Source: Alloascoidea africana
Taxonomy: Eukaryota; Ascomycota; Alloascoideomycetes; Alloascoideales; Alloascoideaceae
DNA length: 64,000 nucleotides
NCBI GenBank assembly: GCA_030581615.1
Contig: JAKTTT010000019.1
Location: 62,001 to 126,000 of the forward strand
Direction: 5' to 3'
Of the stretch, positions 11,024 through 21,002 are shown in pieces. The position numbers were made by a program, and so were the translations under genes. Under the pieces are notes generated by a model. It ran no database searches, had not been told where the DNA came from, and saw only the letters and a program-made list of their open reading frames with translations. How positions within the stretch are numbered: the stretch's first letter is position 1; every line of letters starts with the position of its first letter.

Positions 11024-12316
11024 AGGCCAACATCAGCAATCCACATTACTGCAGATTCTACCGCATCATTGTTCTATACAAAACAAGAACTTACAAATGA
11101 GCCCCTTTCATCTCCCATAGCAGCTGCGATGTGACCCGATGAGCTGGCACGGCACCGAGACGTGCGACTCACGCTCCAGCTCCAGCTCCAGCTTCATGTT
11201 CGGCCTCCACCGAGCAATAGACACCCCGACGCCAACTTAACTCTAATCATACTGATTCTCAAACGGTCTAGGTCTCTCTCAACCTCAACCTCAACCTCAA
11301 TCTCGACTTTAACTTGGCCCTGGCTCTGGTCCTGACTGCCTATCTCTGTTGATCCGAGCTGCTGCTGCTGCTGTGGTTGGGTCAACAACCTTGTTCATTT
11401 ACTGCCCACCTCTAATCACACCAGAAACGCCGCCCTTTGGTCAGCCTCCTTTGATTAGTCGGGGACCTACGAAACCTGTATATAGTGTGATCTAGCCAGT
11501 GACTGAAATAAAGAATAAATAAATAAATACAAATGGAACTGTATTGTGCGTATAGACACTCAAATAAACCAGATTAATGAACATGATAATGAAGGTGAAG
11601 ATGAAGATGAAACACTCCCCCGCTGCCACTACCACCACAAAAAAATAAAAGAAAAAAAGGTTAATAAAACGTGTGAAAAAGTCAAGTCAAATCGTGCGAA
11701 AAGCCGCAGCTCAGATGCAAAAAAATTCATAGAGCTATCATCATCATCATATTGCCTAATGATCGTTTGCTTCCAATCTTCTGAATCTGAAATCTGAAAC
11801 AATTTACAAATTTAGCTCCTTTTTTCTTTCTTTCTTTTTTCTTTTCAATAGTAGACGGATTTTAAACAAATGCTGGGTTGATTATGGATATTCTGATCAT
11901 ATTTGATGCCTTTGCACTTTTCCATAAAGCAATATTGCGTTAAATGGAAAACATGACACCCATACACCCACATCCACAAATAGAAATTGCGGATGGAGGA
12001 AACCGGATCAATTTGTATTGTGACAATAGAAAAAAAAACCTACAACTTTTGTATGAAAGATTCATATATATGAGTACAAGTTTCTATCCAAATGTTTTCT
12101 ATTGTTTTCAACACTTTGTTTTTTTACCTTTTTTTTTCTTTTTTAGTTTCTTTTTTTTGGTCCTTCCTTATTCAGTTCTCGATCTGCATCGCAGTGCAGG
12201 GCCTTTTTTCCACTGATTCACTCGTAACACACATACGAGACAAAAAAAATGCAATTTTCATTTTATTGCAGATTCCATCAGGGCCGAGACGAAAGAATGG
12301 GAAAATAGCCAGACGT
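11024..12316. other. Intergenic, cysteine-rich gene to SFC1 3' end
   Basis: About 1.3 kb between converging genes. It contains short simple-sequence runs (CTCAAC units near 11280, CTG units near 11360), A/T tracts and many pyrimidine runs near 11820 and 12130. The short ORFs here show no family resemblance. I see no gene. Confidence 0.5.
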
Positions 12317-13282
12317 TTACTCTTCAAAAGTAGCAGCCTGGTCTCCAATATAGGGCAATTTATCAAGGAGGGTTCGGACGTACTCGTAAACGGTGAAAGT
12401 GACTGCCTGTCCTGGTGCAACTCTCATGATTCTGGGAGTGATGCCTTTGTACAAAGCATGAACACCTTCTTGTTTGATCAACTGGGTAGCAATTCGTGTG
12501 AACCTGGAAAGACCAGATTCAGAAGAGGCTCCGCTCTCCCTTTGCATACGGGTCTTGATTGTGTCCAATGGTGCGTTCGACAATGGACCCAAAGCACCCG
12601 AAATAAGTCCAATTATGGAAGTCTGCCAGGAAGGAAGCTGCTGGTCAGATCCATAGTGCTCTTGTAGTTTGGCCTTGAGCTGCGAGTAAACTGTAAAGTT
12701 GACACCCTGGTTCGTGGCCTGTCTTGCCGCGGTAAGAGTAACGCCTCGGTAAAGAGCGCTTATACCTTCTTCTCGGGCAACAGTGTAAGCGGCTTGGGGC
12801 GCGTTTCGGTACTTGGGCACAGCAGTAGGGTCTGCCATGGAGTGGTGCTGGGCCTGGAGTCTGATCTTGACCACCTCCATGGGGTTCACAATGATGACGG
12901 CCTCTGTGATTCCCGCGCCAACACCGGCGATAAACGTGTTCCCGATAGAAATGGACCCGTCCGCGTTCTTCAGCAAGGTGCGGTACCATTCGTAGGTCGA
13001 GAAGCGGATTGCCATCTTGGGCACAATCCCGATCACAACGGCCCCGAGCCCCTTATAGAGACCCATAACCGTCTCCCGCTTGGCAATCTGGACACCCGTT
13101 TTAACAAACCCCAACTTGGGCAATGGTTTCCCATCCGGACCCAAAGCTCCTTTGTTAGTCAGTTGCATTCGCACCTTGATGGTGTCGAGGGGGTGACAGC
13201 ACAAAGCCTCAAATAGACCCGCTGTTCCACCGGCAATCAAATCGACCGCTGGATTCTTCTTTTGGTTCTTTTGGCTCGACAT
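12317..13282 (-). CDS. SFC1: Mitochondrial succinate/fumarate carrier
   Basis: 321 aa with the tripartite mitochondrial carrier fold: three repeats, each with a PX[DE]XX[KR] signature (HPLDTIKVRMQ, NPMEVVKIRLQ, APLDTIKTRMQ). Residues such as AGGTAGLFEALCCHPLD, KGLGAVVIGIVPKMAIRF and YRGVTLTAARQATNQGVNF are characteristic of Sfc1/Acr1. It exchanges cytosolic succinate for mitochondrial fumarate across the inner membrane, feeding glyoxylate-cycle succinate into gluconeogenesis during growth on ethanol or acetate. A TATAAAAA element lies at 13408-13415, about 125 bp upstream. Confidence 0.95.
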   Translation of the reverse strand: MSSQKNQKKNPAVDLIAGGTAGLFEALCCHPLDTIKVRMQLTNKGALGPDGKPLPKLGFVKTGVQIAKRETVMGLYKGLGAVVIGIVPKMAIRFSTYEWYRTLLKNADGSISIGNTFIAGVGAGITEAVIIVNPMEVVKIRLQAQHHSMADPTAVPKYRNAPQAAYTVAREEGISALYRGVTLTAARQATNQGVNFTVYSQLKAKLQEHYGSDQQLPSWQTSIIGLISGALGPLSNAPLDTIKTRMQRESGASSESGLSRFTRIATQLIKQEGVHALYKGITPRIMRVAPGQAVTFTVYEYVRTLLDKLPYIGDQAATFEE

Positions 13283-14583
13283 TAGAAAGAAAAATTGGAC
13301 AAAGAAAACAAGACTACCACTCCAAGGGGAAAAAGAATGCCAAACTTAGTGGGAGAAAGGGGAGAGAAAGAAAAGAAGAGGTTGGGGCTGGTGGTGGTTT
13401 ATGGGGATTTTTATACGTGGAGAGCTTAAGCTTGGATCTGGAAAAGGTCCGAAATATCGGCAAGGGTTCCGCCAATTGTAGATCTGATAACGCACAAATC
13501 CGGGGAAATGGAGGTCACGTGCGCCACAGATACGGCGGCAAACGGAACCGCAGATACACCCGTCCACCCGTACGAAAGAGCTTCTTTTCCATCCGCAACG
13601 GGCCGAGAATGGGAGACCTGGGCTGGGATGTAGATGCTGGCTGGGGTTTGTGGAGATGGAGATGAGATAGATTTGGGAGGTGATGTCTGGCTTGGGCAAT
13701 GCCGCTGGACGAGTCTGCTACGGTCCCATCGTGAAAATTCACCATCGTATGTGAAACGCATGATTGGCCCAGTCGAGTCCGTTTGTCCTTGTGTGATAAG
13801 AATCTCTTTTACCATGCAGCTACTGTTCAGTGTATATCTGTAGGCATGTTTTTCTCAAGGCCAAGAGGTTTATAGTCTAATATTTGATATATCTTGTCCT
13901 AGATATGCCTAGTGACTTGCTTCTATTTTCAGTTTATTTGTTCGTGGAAAGACACAAGGGATAGTAGGCCAGTTTATTCGTTACAGAACCAGACGAAATC
14001 ATGCATGGCTGATAATTGACTAAGAAAAGCCAAGAAATCACATGCAGTTTTTCAAGTTAGAGAATAGAATAGCCGTCATTTCATCCCCATTACAAATTCT
14101 TTTGAGATTAGCTATGTCCCTTGTGATAAGTGGTGCTCAAAGTGGTGAACATCGCCAAACGTGGGAATGGGGTTATACGAATATAAAAGCGCCTTGCTAG
14201 TGTTGTGATGTAAGACTATTGCTTCAAGTAGATACCCTCAGGTGCTTGCAAAATTTTCGATTTCATTTCTTGTTGAATCCCTCAACCCGAAAACCTCCCA
14301 AACCCTGGAAGGTATTTCCGTAAATCAGAAATCCTATCTCACTATCAAGGCACTTTGTTATTTCTCACTTAATGATATATAGGTTGAGGAAATGAGTCTA
14401 CTGAGCAACATCTATTACACATCTGAAATAAGAAAAGAGATGAGATGTGAGAATGAAGGTCAATCACAATTAATGAAACAGACGTTTAACTATGTATTGG
14501 GCGCGAAAAAGCAGGAGTAATATGCAATGTACGATTCCCGTGGGGGTGTGCGTCTAATGAAACGCTATTTGTACCAAATCTCG

Positions 14584-14710
14584 CTGATCGGGATTTGCCC
14601 ACCTTTCCCCGATAATTAACACTACTCATATCCTCAACTCCGCGCTTTTCAAACATCAGCGCCGACTTTTGTATTCTGTGCAAATGGAGCAAATGGCCTC
14701 ATAAGTTGGG
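14584..14710 (+). repeat. Diverged repeat, copy 1
   Basis: This copy shares ordered blocks with 16862-16990: TGATCGGGATTTG against TGAACGGTCTTTG, then TCCCCGATAA in both, then a CTTTTCAAACAT-type block, an ACTTTTGT block and GTGCAAATGGAGCAAAT. Spacing is nearly identical. The order and spacing argue for an old duplication rather than chance. Confidence 0.5.
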
Positions 14711-15776
14711 TTTTGCGAGATCTCTATATCAGAATTCTATACGTTCAACTAACGACCAAAAGATCTTCCTAATACGCCCTAGTTTCAGAGCTTACTCACC
14801 AAAATAAGAGATTTTTAAATCACCAGTCACCAAAAAGGGCATACTAATATTACCGAGCAGAAATATTGATACTGTCCAAAAAGAATAAAACACGATGAAT
14901 CCGCTACAGTTAATAAGCTATTTGGGTTTCTAATGATACGGAGCTCTACTCGTGTAAACATCCCAAAACATAGCTTCATTTAAATAGGGCATGTATTCAC
15001 TAGATAGTAGAACAACAAGTTTGAATCCTCCGAAATCAATTCTCATGGCCTTTAACTCTCCTTCTTCCCTCTCTCGCAAACGCTACAGCTTTGGGGGTTC
15101 CATGTATAATAACGAAAATCACTAGGAACACACCAATCCAAACGACTGGACAAACCCGAAAGCAATAAGTAGAAGAATAATTCTTGGGACTGTCCTGAAA
15201 TTCAAACCATTTTAAGATTATGCGTCTCTATTTTTTTTGGCAAGGACCCTGAGACCTGGGAGTCAAGAGAAACACTTGGAATCTAACTGATCCAATTTCT
15301 CGTACATTTCAATAGAGCTGTAGTAAGCACATACTACTTTCACAAGTCGGGGTCGTGCTTATGTTGGATTAAAAGAGAAAATTGATTTCATATTCTAATT
15401 CCATGTTAATCATTGGAGCTGTAGTGATAAGCAGATGGAAATGAAAACGAAAACGAAAACGAAAAGGCTAGCATAGCGCTTACCTTCAATTTCAGCTATA
15501 TTCATCTACAGAAATATTCTTTCAATATTTTTTCAATTTCAAACTTCAGAGACTGTTATGACAGTAGGAAGTCTAACGCTTCTCAGGCGCTGCAAATTGC
15601 CTCCATAGCTTCATAACAAACAAAGAGTATCAGTTCGTGATCACGATAAATCTAACAGCATGATGGAAAGACAGATAGGGGCACTAGATGAGCATTCGAG
15701 ACTGTATATTGATTCACAGGAATAGGATTGGATGTCACTACTTCCACATACCAAGTATCTCCTGAGTTCATCTTCA

Positions 15777-16160
15777 TCATTTGTTCTCCAGGGTAAACCT
15801 CCTTTCGAAGCGAATTTGAATTATGTCCCCAGAATCCATCCCTACTTTCAGTGTCTCCAGAGATAAATGGAGAATGTCGTGGAAGGACAGACATGTGCTC
15901 ACAGAAAGGACTCTCATGGCCGTGAAGGACCGTTTGATCTTAACAAATTCTACACGGCGTTTGCAACTAGAGTCGAAGACGGCAACATGTTCGATCGAAT
16001 CCTGAAAGCTAAAATCATGGAAAAAGCAATCGAATACTGAATTTCTACTGATGTTCCTCACTAGAGCGAGGTCTAGTAGTTGTTCCATTAGTTCTTTTTT
16101 ATTGTGTCCCAGCATTGAATTGTCTCGAGAAAGAAAGAACAGTTGAAAGATTACATACAT
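15777..16160 (-). CDS. Orphan ORF of doubtful status
   Basis: 127 codons from an ATG at 16160, with no recognised family. In another frame just downstream (stop near 15652) a second open stretch reads EVYPGEQMMKMNSGDTWYVE. Removing 44 nt between a GTAGGG donor and a GAAAG acceptor would join the two in frame, but no CTAAC branch point is present. It may be a spliced lineage-specific gene, a decayed gene or chance. Nothing around it suggests a role. Confidence 0.18.
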   Translation of the reverse strand: MYVIFQLFFLSRDNSMLGHNKKELMEQLLDLALVRNISRNSVFDCFFHDFSFQDSIEHVAVFDSSCKRRVEFVKIKRSFTAMRVLSVSTCLSFHDILHLSLETLKVGMDSGDIIQIRFERRFTLENK

Positions 16161-16861
16161 TTTTTAGCTTCTTTTAGAGATTTTCGGAAGGATATTGTGT
16201 AAACGATGCTTTGTTCGCTGAAGATGGAGTAGATCATCATATGGACTTCGATCAAATGACGATTCATCCACAATTTGGCAAAATCTAGGGCATTTTCAAT
16301 TCTAAATCATAATACTCAGAGACAGAAAGAAAAAAATAGACTTACTGGCTTTACTTCTAGAAGTGCGATTTCCTTGAACGGCTACCAGTAACTGTTCACA
16401 AATTGAAGTTTTCTGCAGTACTCGCAACTATATGCCTCCACTTCGTTAACTTTCTAGATGAACTCTTTAAACAGTAAAAAAATACACACCGATTGAGAGT
16501 AAAAGCTCAAGAAAATGAAAGCAATTCTTGTTTGGGCGTGGGACATGGTTTCGGAATGGAAAGTTACCACATTTTCAGGCAAATGCTACTTTTACAACAC
16601 AACAAATCCTGCAAAGTCTTTAAGCAGAATAATCATAACAAGAGTTGCATTGTTTCATCCCATTGCGTTTATTTGAGATCATTTGGCCTTTGCTGAGCAG
16701 AGAATATGGCAACCCATTCAAATTACACATTGCTATTCTCCGGGATACGTTCAAGGAATGCAGCTGGAAAAGCTCAATAGATGAGGAGCTTCCCCGATAA
16801 ATTAAAAATTATTTCCTTCCCGGTTTGTGTTTTATGTTATTCTGTTAGTGTTCAACACTTT

Positions 16862-16990
16862 TTGAACGGTCTTTGACCACCAGTCCCCGATAAATTCTGC
16901 CACTTCACCGTTATTTCCTCAGAATCTTTCAAACTATAAAGGAACACCTTTGTGATCTATGCAAAGTGAGCCAATAACTTCATGAATTCT
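16862..16990 (+). repeat. Diverged repeat, copy 2
   Basis: Partner of 14584-14710 with the same block order. TCCCCGATAA occurs here at 16884-16893, and a further isolated copy lies at 16791-16800. Confidence 0.5.
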
Positions 16991-17676
16991 TGACCCCTAT
17001 GCCAAGGCACGTTCCTCGAGCCACAGACTAATGCAGCGACTCCTTGGGTGGGACTGAGAATAAAAGTGCGTGGGTTCTGATTGCACGGCTCGGCTGGGGA
17101 AAAAAGCTTAGCATTGCTTTCTAAATGTTATTGACTCGTCCATAAGACCGACGGGGGGGCAGTTAGATGATGCGATCTTGAATGTTTTTGTCTCTTCAAA
17201 GTATAAGCTTTCTCTTTTCAGTTGTTCCGGAAGCAAAAGCGAAATCGGAACGTGACTCGGAATGGCCATTTTCTCTTGTTTCTGTTCACAGCAACGGCAA
17301 TAATTAGTAATGAGGTTTCATCCAGCTCGTGACTCAGACATTCTCAAAAATTCAAGATTCATACACATCTGGGGTCAGCGATTGACCTTTGAGGGCTCAG
17401 TATCAATGTCTTAAGGTACGGCACATTAAGGTTCGGGGAGTTTCCGGGTGTAAAAGCCGGCTCGGCTAAAACAAGACCAAAAAATTGAATTTGTAATGGA
17501 GACTCTGACTAACTCCAATTCCCAAAGGTGGAGGAGATACAGTGCACCAAACTTTTTTTTTATTATATTTTTATCGCTTTATAAATAAAGCAAAGGTTGC
17601 AACTCTTCCCCATAAAACTAAATGCGAATATAGAGAAAGGGAAACATTTTCCACAGCGTATCAAGCACACCAAGAT

Positions 17677-19476
17677 ATGTCACTAGAACGTCCTCTTTCA
17701 TCGATATTATCGTCCAAGGCTGAAGATGAACGCGTTGCTCCGATTCATCTTTCGGAACAGGATCTGGAGCAGGATAGTCAAAGGCTTGGCATCTCTGCTA
17801 ATAGCGGTCTGGTTCTCGTCACTTCCCGAAGAAGTATTAGGAACCTAGGCGAAGACGAGAATGATTTACCAGCAACCGTACTAGTTTATGACGATGATGA
17901 TGCGGACAATAACAGGAGCCCACTGGACGGCCGAGCCGCTACCAGCGATGTGGAGTCCCAAACCAACGACGGAATCGCGGAAGAAAAAGACCCAAGCATT
18001 CCTCCAGATGGTGGCTACGGCTGGGTCTGTGTTGCCTGTACTGCGACCATCAACTTCGCCGTGTGGGGCGGCAACGCGAGCTATGGCGTCTTTCTCAACC
18101 ATTATCTGAACCACGAGACGTTTCCCAACGCAACGTCCCTGGATTATGCCTTTATCGCTGGATTTAGTACTGCTCTCTGTTTGCTCATCGCTCCTTTCAT
18201 CGCAATACTTCTTGGCAAAGCTGGAATGCACCCAGTTTTGATACTGGGGATTTTTATCCAGAACTTGGGATTTATTGGGGCCTCTTTTGCGAAAGAAATA
18301 TGGCAATTGTATCTCAGTCAGGGTGTCGCTGTTTCAATTGGAATGGGATTTCTGTTTTATTCTTCCACTTCTGTCATTCCGCAATGGTTTCTGAAGAAAC
18401 GATCTCTAGCAAACGGTCTCTGTGCGGCTGGGTCTGGCTGTGGAGGTCTCGTGTACAATCTGACTTGTCAAGCCATCATCAACAAGACTGGCGCTATCCA
18501 TTGGAGTTTGAGGTTTCTGGGTATTTGCAACATTGTGCTTCTGTCGATTGCAACAGTTTTCATGAGAAACAGAAACAAGTACATCACCTCTTCCAAGAAG
18601 AGTTACTCAATTGACCTTCGTGTGTTCAAAATCACGGCTTTGAATATGGTGTGTATCTGGTCTGCCTTTGGAATCATTGGGTTTTGCGTTTTCCAATTCT
18701 CGCTCGGTGCCTATGCTACATCTGTTGGACTCACCGCTTCCCAAGGTTCGATCGTTCTTGCACTGCTGAGCACAGGCCAAATTATTGGACGGCCATTGTT
18801 AGGATACGCATCTGACAACTTGGGCAGAATCAACGTTTCAATAGCTGTTTCGTTTCTTGTTGGAATTCTCTGTTTTGCGTTCTGGCTCCCCTCGAAAACA
18901 TTCAACTCTCTTGCAGCGTTTGGATTCATAAACGGATTGTTTATCGGTGTGCTATGGGTGAATTATCCTCCTCTTATAGCAGATGCTGTAGGACTGGTTT
19001 TACTTCCTTCCGGATTTGCAATTGCAACTTTTTTCGTTGGTCTTCCTGGGTTCTTCTCGGAAGTTATTGCAATGAAGATAAGAAGAGAGGAAGTAATGTT
19101 GCCCAATGGACACGCCAAGGGGAATCCATTCATTTACGTCCAGGTATTTATTGGCATAATTTACTTGGTTAGCACTATTCCTCTACTCTATTTGAGATAT
19201 TGGAAAGTTGGCAAGATCTTTAAGCGACATGTGGATCGGGTCCAGACCACTCTTGAAGAAATGAGGGCAGAACTGGGTTGTTCAGAACGTACAAAGGCAA
19301 CCGAAAAGATTGAATTAAAGTCAAAGCAACAGGAATCTACTGAACATGCTCATGAAAGCAATCCACATTCAATTGAGGAACTAGAAGAAGAGATTCGGTT
19401 TATTGAAACCCGATACCTGGGGAAAGGGTTTATGCCTTTTATAAGATGTGTGACGTATCCCTCAAAAGACGTCTAA
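17677..19476 (+). CDS. MCH-type monocarboxylate-like transporter (MFS)
   Basis: 599 aa from the first ATG (17677); the frame runs back to a GTG but no earlier ATG exists. About 100 polar N-terminal residues precede the typical MCH entry motif PPDGGYGWVCV, followed by twelve predicted membrane spans (for example NASYGVFLNHYL, GAGSGCGG-like SGCGGLVYNL, and GRPLLGYASDNLGRINV). The C-terminal tail is charged. The MCH family belongs to the major facilitator superfamily; S. cerevisiae Mch5 imports riboflavin, while the substrates of the others are unknown. Substrate cannot be inferred here. PER1 copy A follows on the same strand after 233 bp. Confidence 0.88.
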   Translation: MSLERPLSSILSSKAEDERVAPIHLSEQDLEQDSQRLGISANSGLVLVTSRRSIRNLGEDENDLPATVLVYDDDDADNNRSPLDGRAATSDVESQTNDGIAEEKDPSIPPDGGYGWVCVACTATINFAVWGGNASYGVFLNHYLNHETFPNATSLDYAFIAGFSTALCLLIAPFIAILLGKAGMHPVLILGIFIQNLGFIGASFAKEIWQLYLSQGVAVSIGMGFLFYSSTSVIPQWFLKKRSLANGLCAAGSGCGGLVYNLTCQAIINKTGAIHWSLRFLGICNIVLLSIATVFMRNRNKYITSSKKSYSIDLRVFKITALNMVCIWSAFGIIGFCVFQFSLGAYATSVGLTASQGSIVLALLSTGQIIGRPLLGYASDNLGRINVSIAVSFLVGILCFAFWLPSKTFNSLAAFGFINGLFIGVLWVNYPPLIADAVGLVLLPSGFAIATFFVGLPGFFSEVIAMKIRREEVMLPNGHAKGNPFIYVQVFIGIIYLVSTIPLLYLRYWKVGKIFKRHVDRVQTTLEEMRAELGCSERTKATEKIELKSKQQESTEHAHESNPHSIEELEEEIRFIETRYLGKGFMPFIRCVTYPSKDV

Positions 19477-19709
19477 TAATTATTTTTTTGTAAATCAGCC
19501 TAATTTTGCAGTAATGTGTATAGAGTAAATAGAAAACTCATGACATAGTTTTAATGGGAGCATTTGCTTTGGATTTCTTGGTTTCAACGGATAAGCCGGA
19601 AGATTGGGGCCTAAGCGCCCGGACAACAAAAACTCAAAACACTACAAGCTTTTATTTGAAGATCCATAGTAGCGAAAATGTCAACAAGCGTGCTGAGCCA
19701 AGCAATGCC

Positions 19710-20885
19710 ATGGTCCTGTTTCTCATCTTCATCTTTGTCTCCATAATCGGCCAGCATTTGGCGGTAGCATCTCCAGGTGACAAGCTTCCTCAGTTTTCGT
19801 CCTGCCTTGACCAATGCATCGACCAGATCTGCAACGGGAACGGGAACGGGAACGGGAACGGGAATGGGAATGGTAATGACCAGATTGATATTAACTCTGG
19901 TCTTCAGTTTACGCCTTTACCACTGCCTTTACCTTTACAATTGTTGCATTGGTCGTGCGAGACAAACTGCGACTTTGAGTGTCAGTGGCATGTAACTGAG
20001 GAGAGACTCCGAAATGGAGAGAGCATCGAACAGTTTCATGGCAAATGGCCATTTCGACGGCTTTGGGGAATCCATGAACCGGCTTCAATGGTGTTTTCTA
20101 TTATGAATTTATGGGCTCAGTATTGGGGGTATTGCCATGTTTGGAAACATATCGGGAAGGCCAGTTCTCAGAGAATAAAGTCCAGAAAGATGAAACATGA
20201 CGGTGACGATAAGGAAGAGGAAGAGATTTTACTCTGGAAGTACTACATGTTTGCAGCCTGTGTTGGCATGAATGCCTGGCTTTGGTCTACTATTTTCCAT
20301 ACTCGTGATTATCTCTGGACGGAGCGAATGGATTACTATTCTGCTGGATTTGCAGTCATGACGGGTTGTTTTATTTCATTTGTTCGGGCGTTTCGTCTTG
20401 ATAAACAAAGCCGCAAACTTGTACGATATACAGTGGGCTTTTTATGCTACGGATTCTATTGCTCGCACGTTTACAAAATGCAGTTTGTGGAATGGGGTTA
20501 TGTCTACAATATGACTGTTCAGTGTGTTATTGGGGCTATCCAGTATACAGTTTGGGTTCTTTTGGCGCTACATGTTTTCTACAAGTTACAGACCAAGAAA
20601 GAGATTTATAATCCAAATTCTGAAGCTTCAGGGAGTGACAACCCCCAGAAGACCACTGCCAAATCGAGTAATCTCTGGGCGTTATCACCTTTGGGTGTTG
20701 TATTTACAATGGTGGTGTCAATGAGTCTTGAACTTCTCGATTTTCCTCCAATATGGTTTTCGTTCGATGCACATAGTCTTTGGCACGCGGCGACTGTGTT
20801 TCCCGCCATCTACTGGTTTAAATGGATGGTTTGGGATTACGACTATCTTAAACATGTTGTAACTGTGAAAGATAAACAAGAATGA
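19710..20885 (+). CDS. PER1: PER1 copy A, GPI phospholipase A2 of the ER
   Basis: 391 aa starting at the ATG that opens a clear signal peptide (MVLFLIFIFVSIIGQHLAVA); an upstream in-frame ATG at 19554 would bury that signal. Conserved Per1/PGAP3 features: paired cysteines in the luminal domain (CLDQCIDQIC, CETNCDFECQWHV), EQFHGKWPF, WSTIFHTRDYLWTERMDY, several membrane spans, and FPPIWFSFDAHSLWHAAT. A run of Asn-Gly dipeptides (GGGAAC repeats near 19840) interrupts the luminal region and is probably a length-variable insertion. Per1 removes the sn-2 acyl chain of GPI anchors as the first lipid-remodelling step. A second copy lies at 58432-59601. Confidence 0.94.
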   Translation: MVLFLIFIFVSIIGQHLAVASPGDKLPQFSSCLDQCIDQICNGNGNGNGNGNGNGNDQIDINSGLQFTPLPLPLPLQLLHWSCETNCDFECQWHVTEERLRNGESIEQFHGKWPFRRLWGIHEPASMVFSIMNLWAQYWGYCHVWKHIGKASSQRIKSRKMKHDGDDKEEEEILLWKYYMFAACVGMNAWLWSTIFHTRDYLWTERMDYYSAGFAVMTGCFISFVRAFRLDKQSRKLVRYTVGFLCYGFYCSHVYKMQFVEWGYVYNMTVQCVIGAIQYTVWVLLALHVFYKLQTKKEIYNPNSEASGSDNPQKTTAKSSNLWALSPLGVVFTMVVSMSLELLDFPPIWFSFDAHSLWHAATVFPAIYWFKWMVWDYDYLKHVVTVKDKQE

Positions 20886-21002
20886 ACAAGAATGTTTTGC
20901 ATCATAGCTTGAGCTTGAGATCGTATTTTATAAACAACACAAAAAGGGAAAAACTTGTCAGGTTTGATATCTATCATATTCTATAAACTTTGACCCATCT
21001 AA

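Larger units (their letters stand above)
13283..17676. other. Long gene-poor stretch between SFC1 and the MCH transporter
   Basis: 4.4 kb, unusual in an otherwise compact region. The first 500 bp are GC-rich and act as the SFC1 promoter (TATAAAAA at 13408-13415). The rest is AT-rich, with one doubtful minus-strand ORF (15777-16160) and two diverged copies of a roughly 125-bp repeat (14584-14710 and 16862-16990). No tRNA or conserved protein was recognised. It may hold decayed genes or an extended regulatory region. Confidence 0.5.

Noticed and set aside
13426-13815. 129-codon ORF upstream of SFC1 on the same strand
   Set aside because: It starts with an ATG but ends 11 bp before the SFC1 TATA element, shows no family resemblance, and lies in a GC-rich promoter where open frames are common.
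17542-17676. Longer start for the MCH transporter
   Set aside because: The extension begins at GTG and has no ATG; the sequence does not resemble MCH N-termini.
19554-19709. Longer start for PER1 copy A
   Set aside because: It would place about 50 polar residues before the signal peptide; ATG 19710 gives a normal signal sequence.
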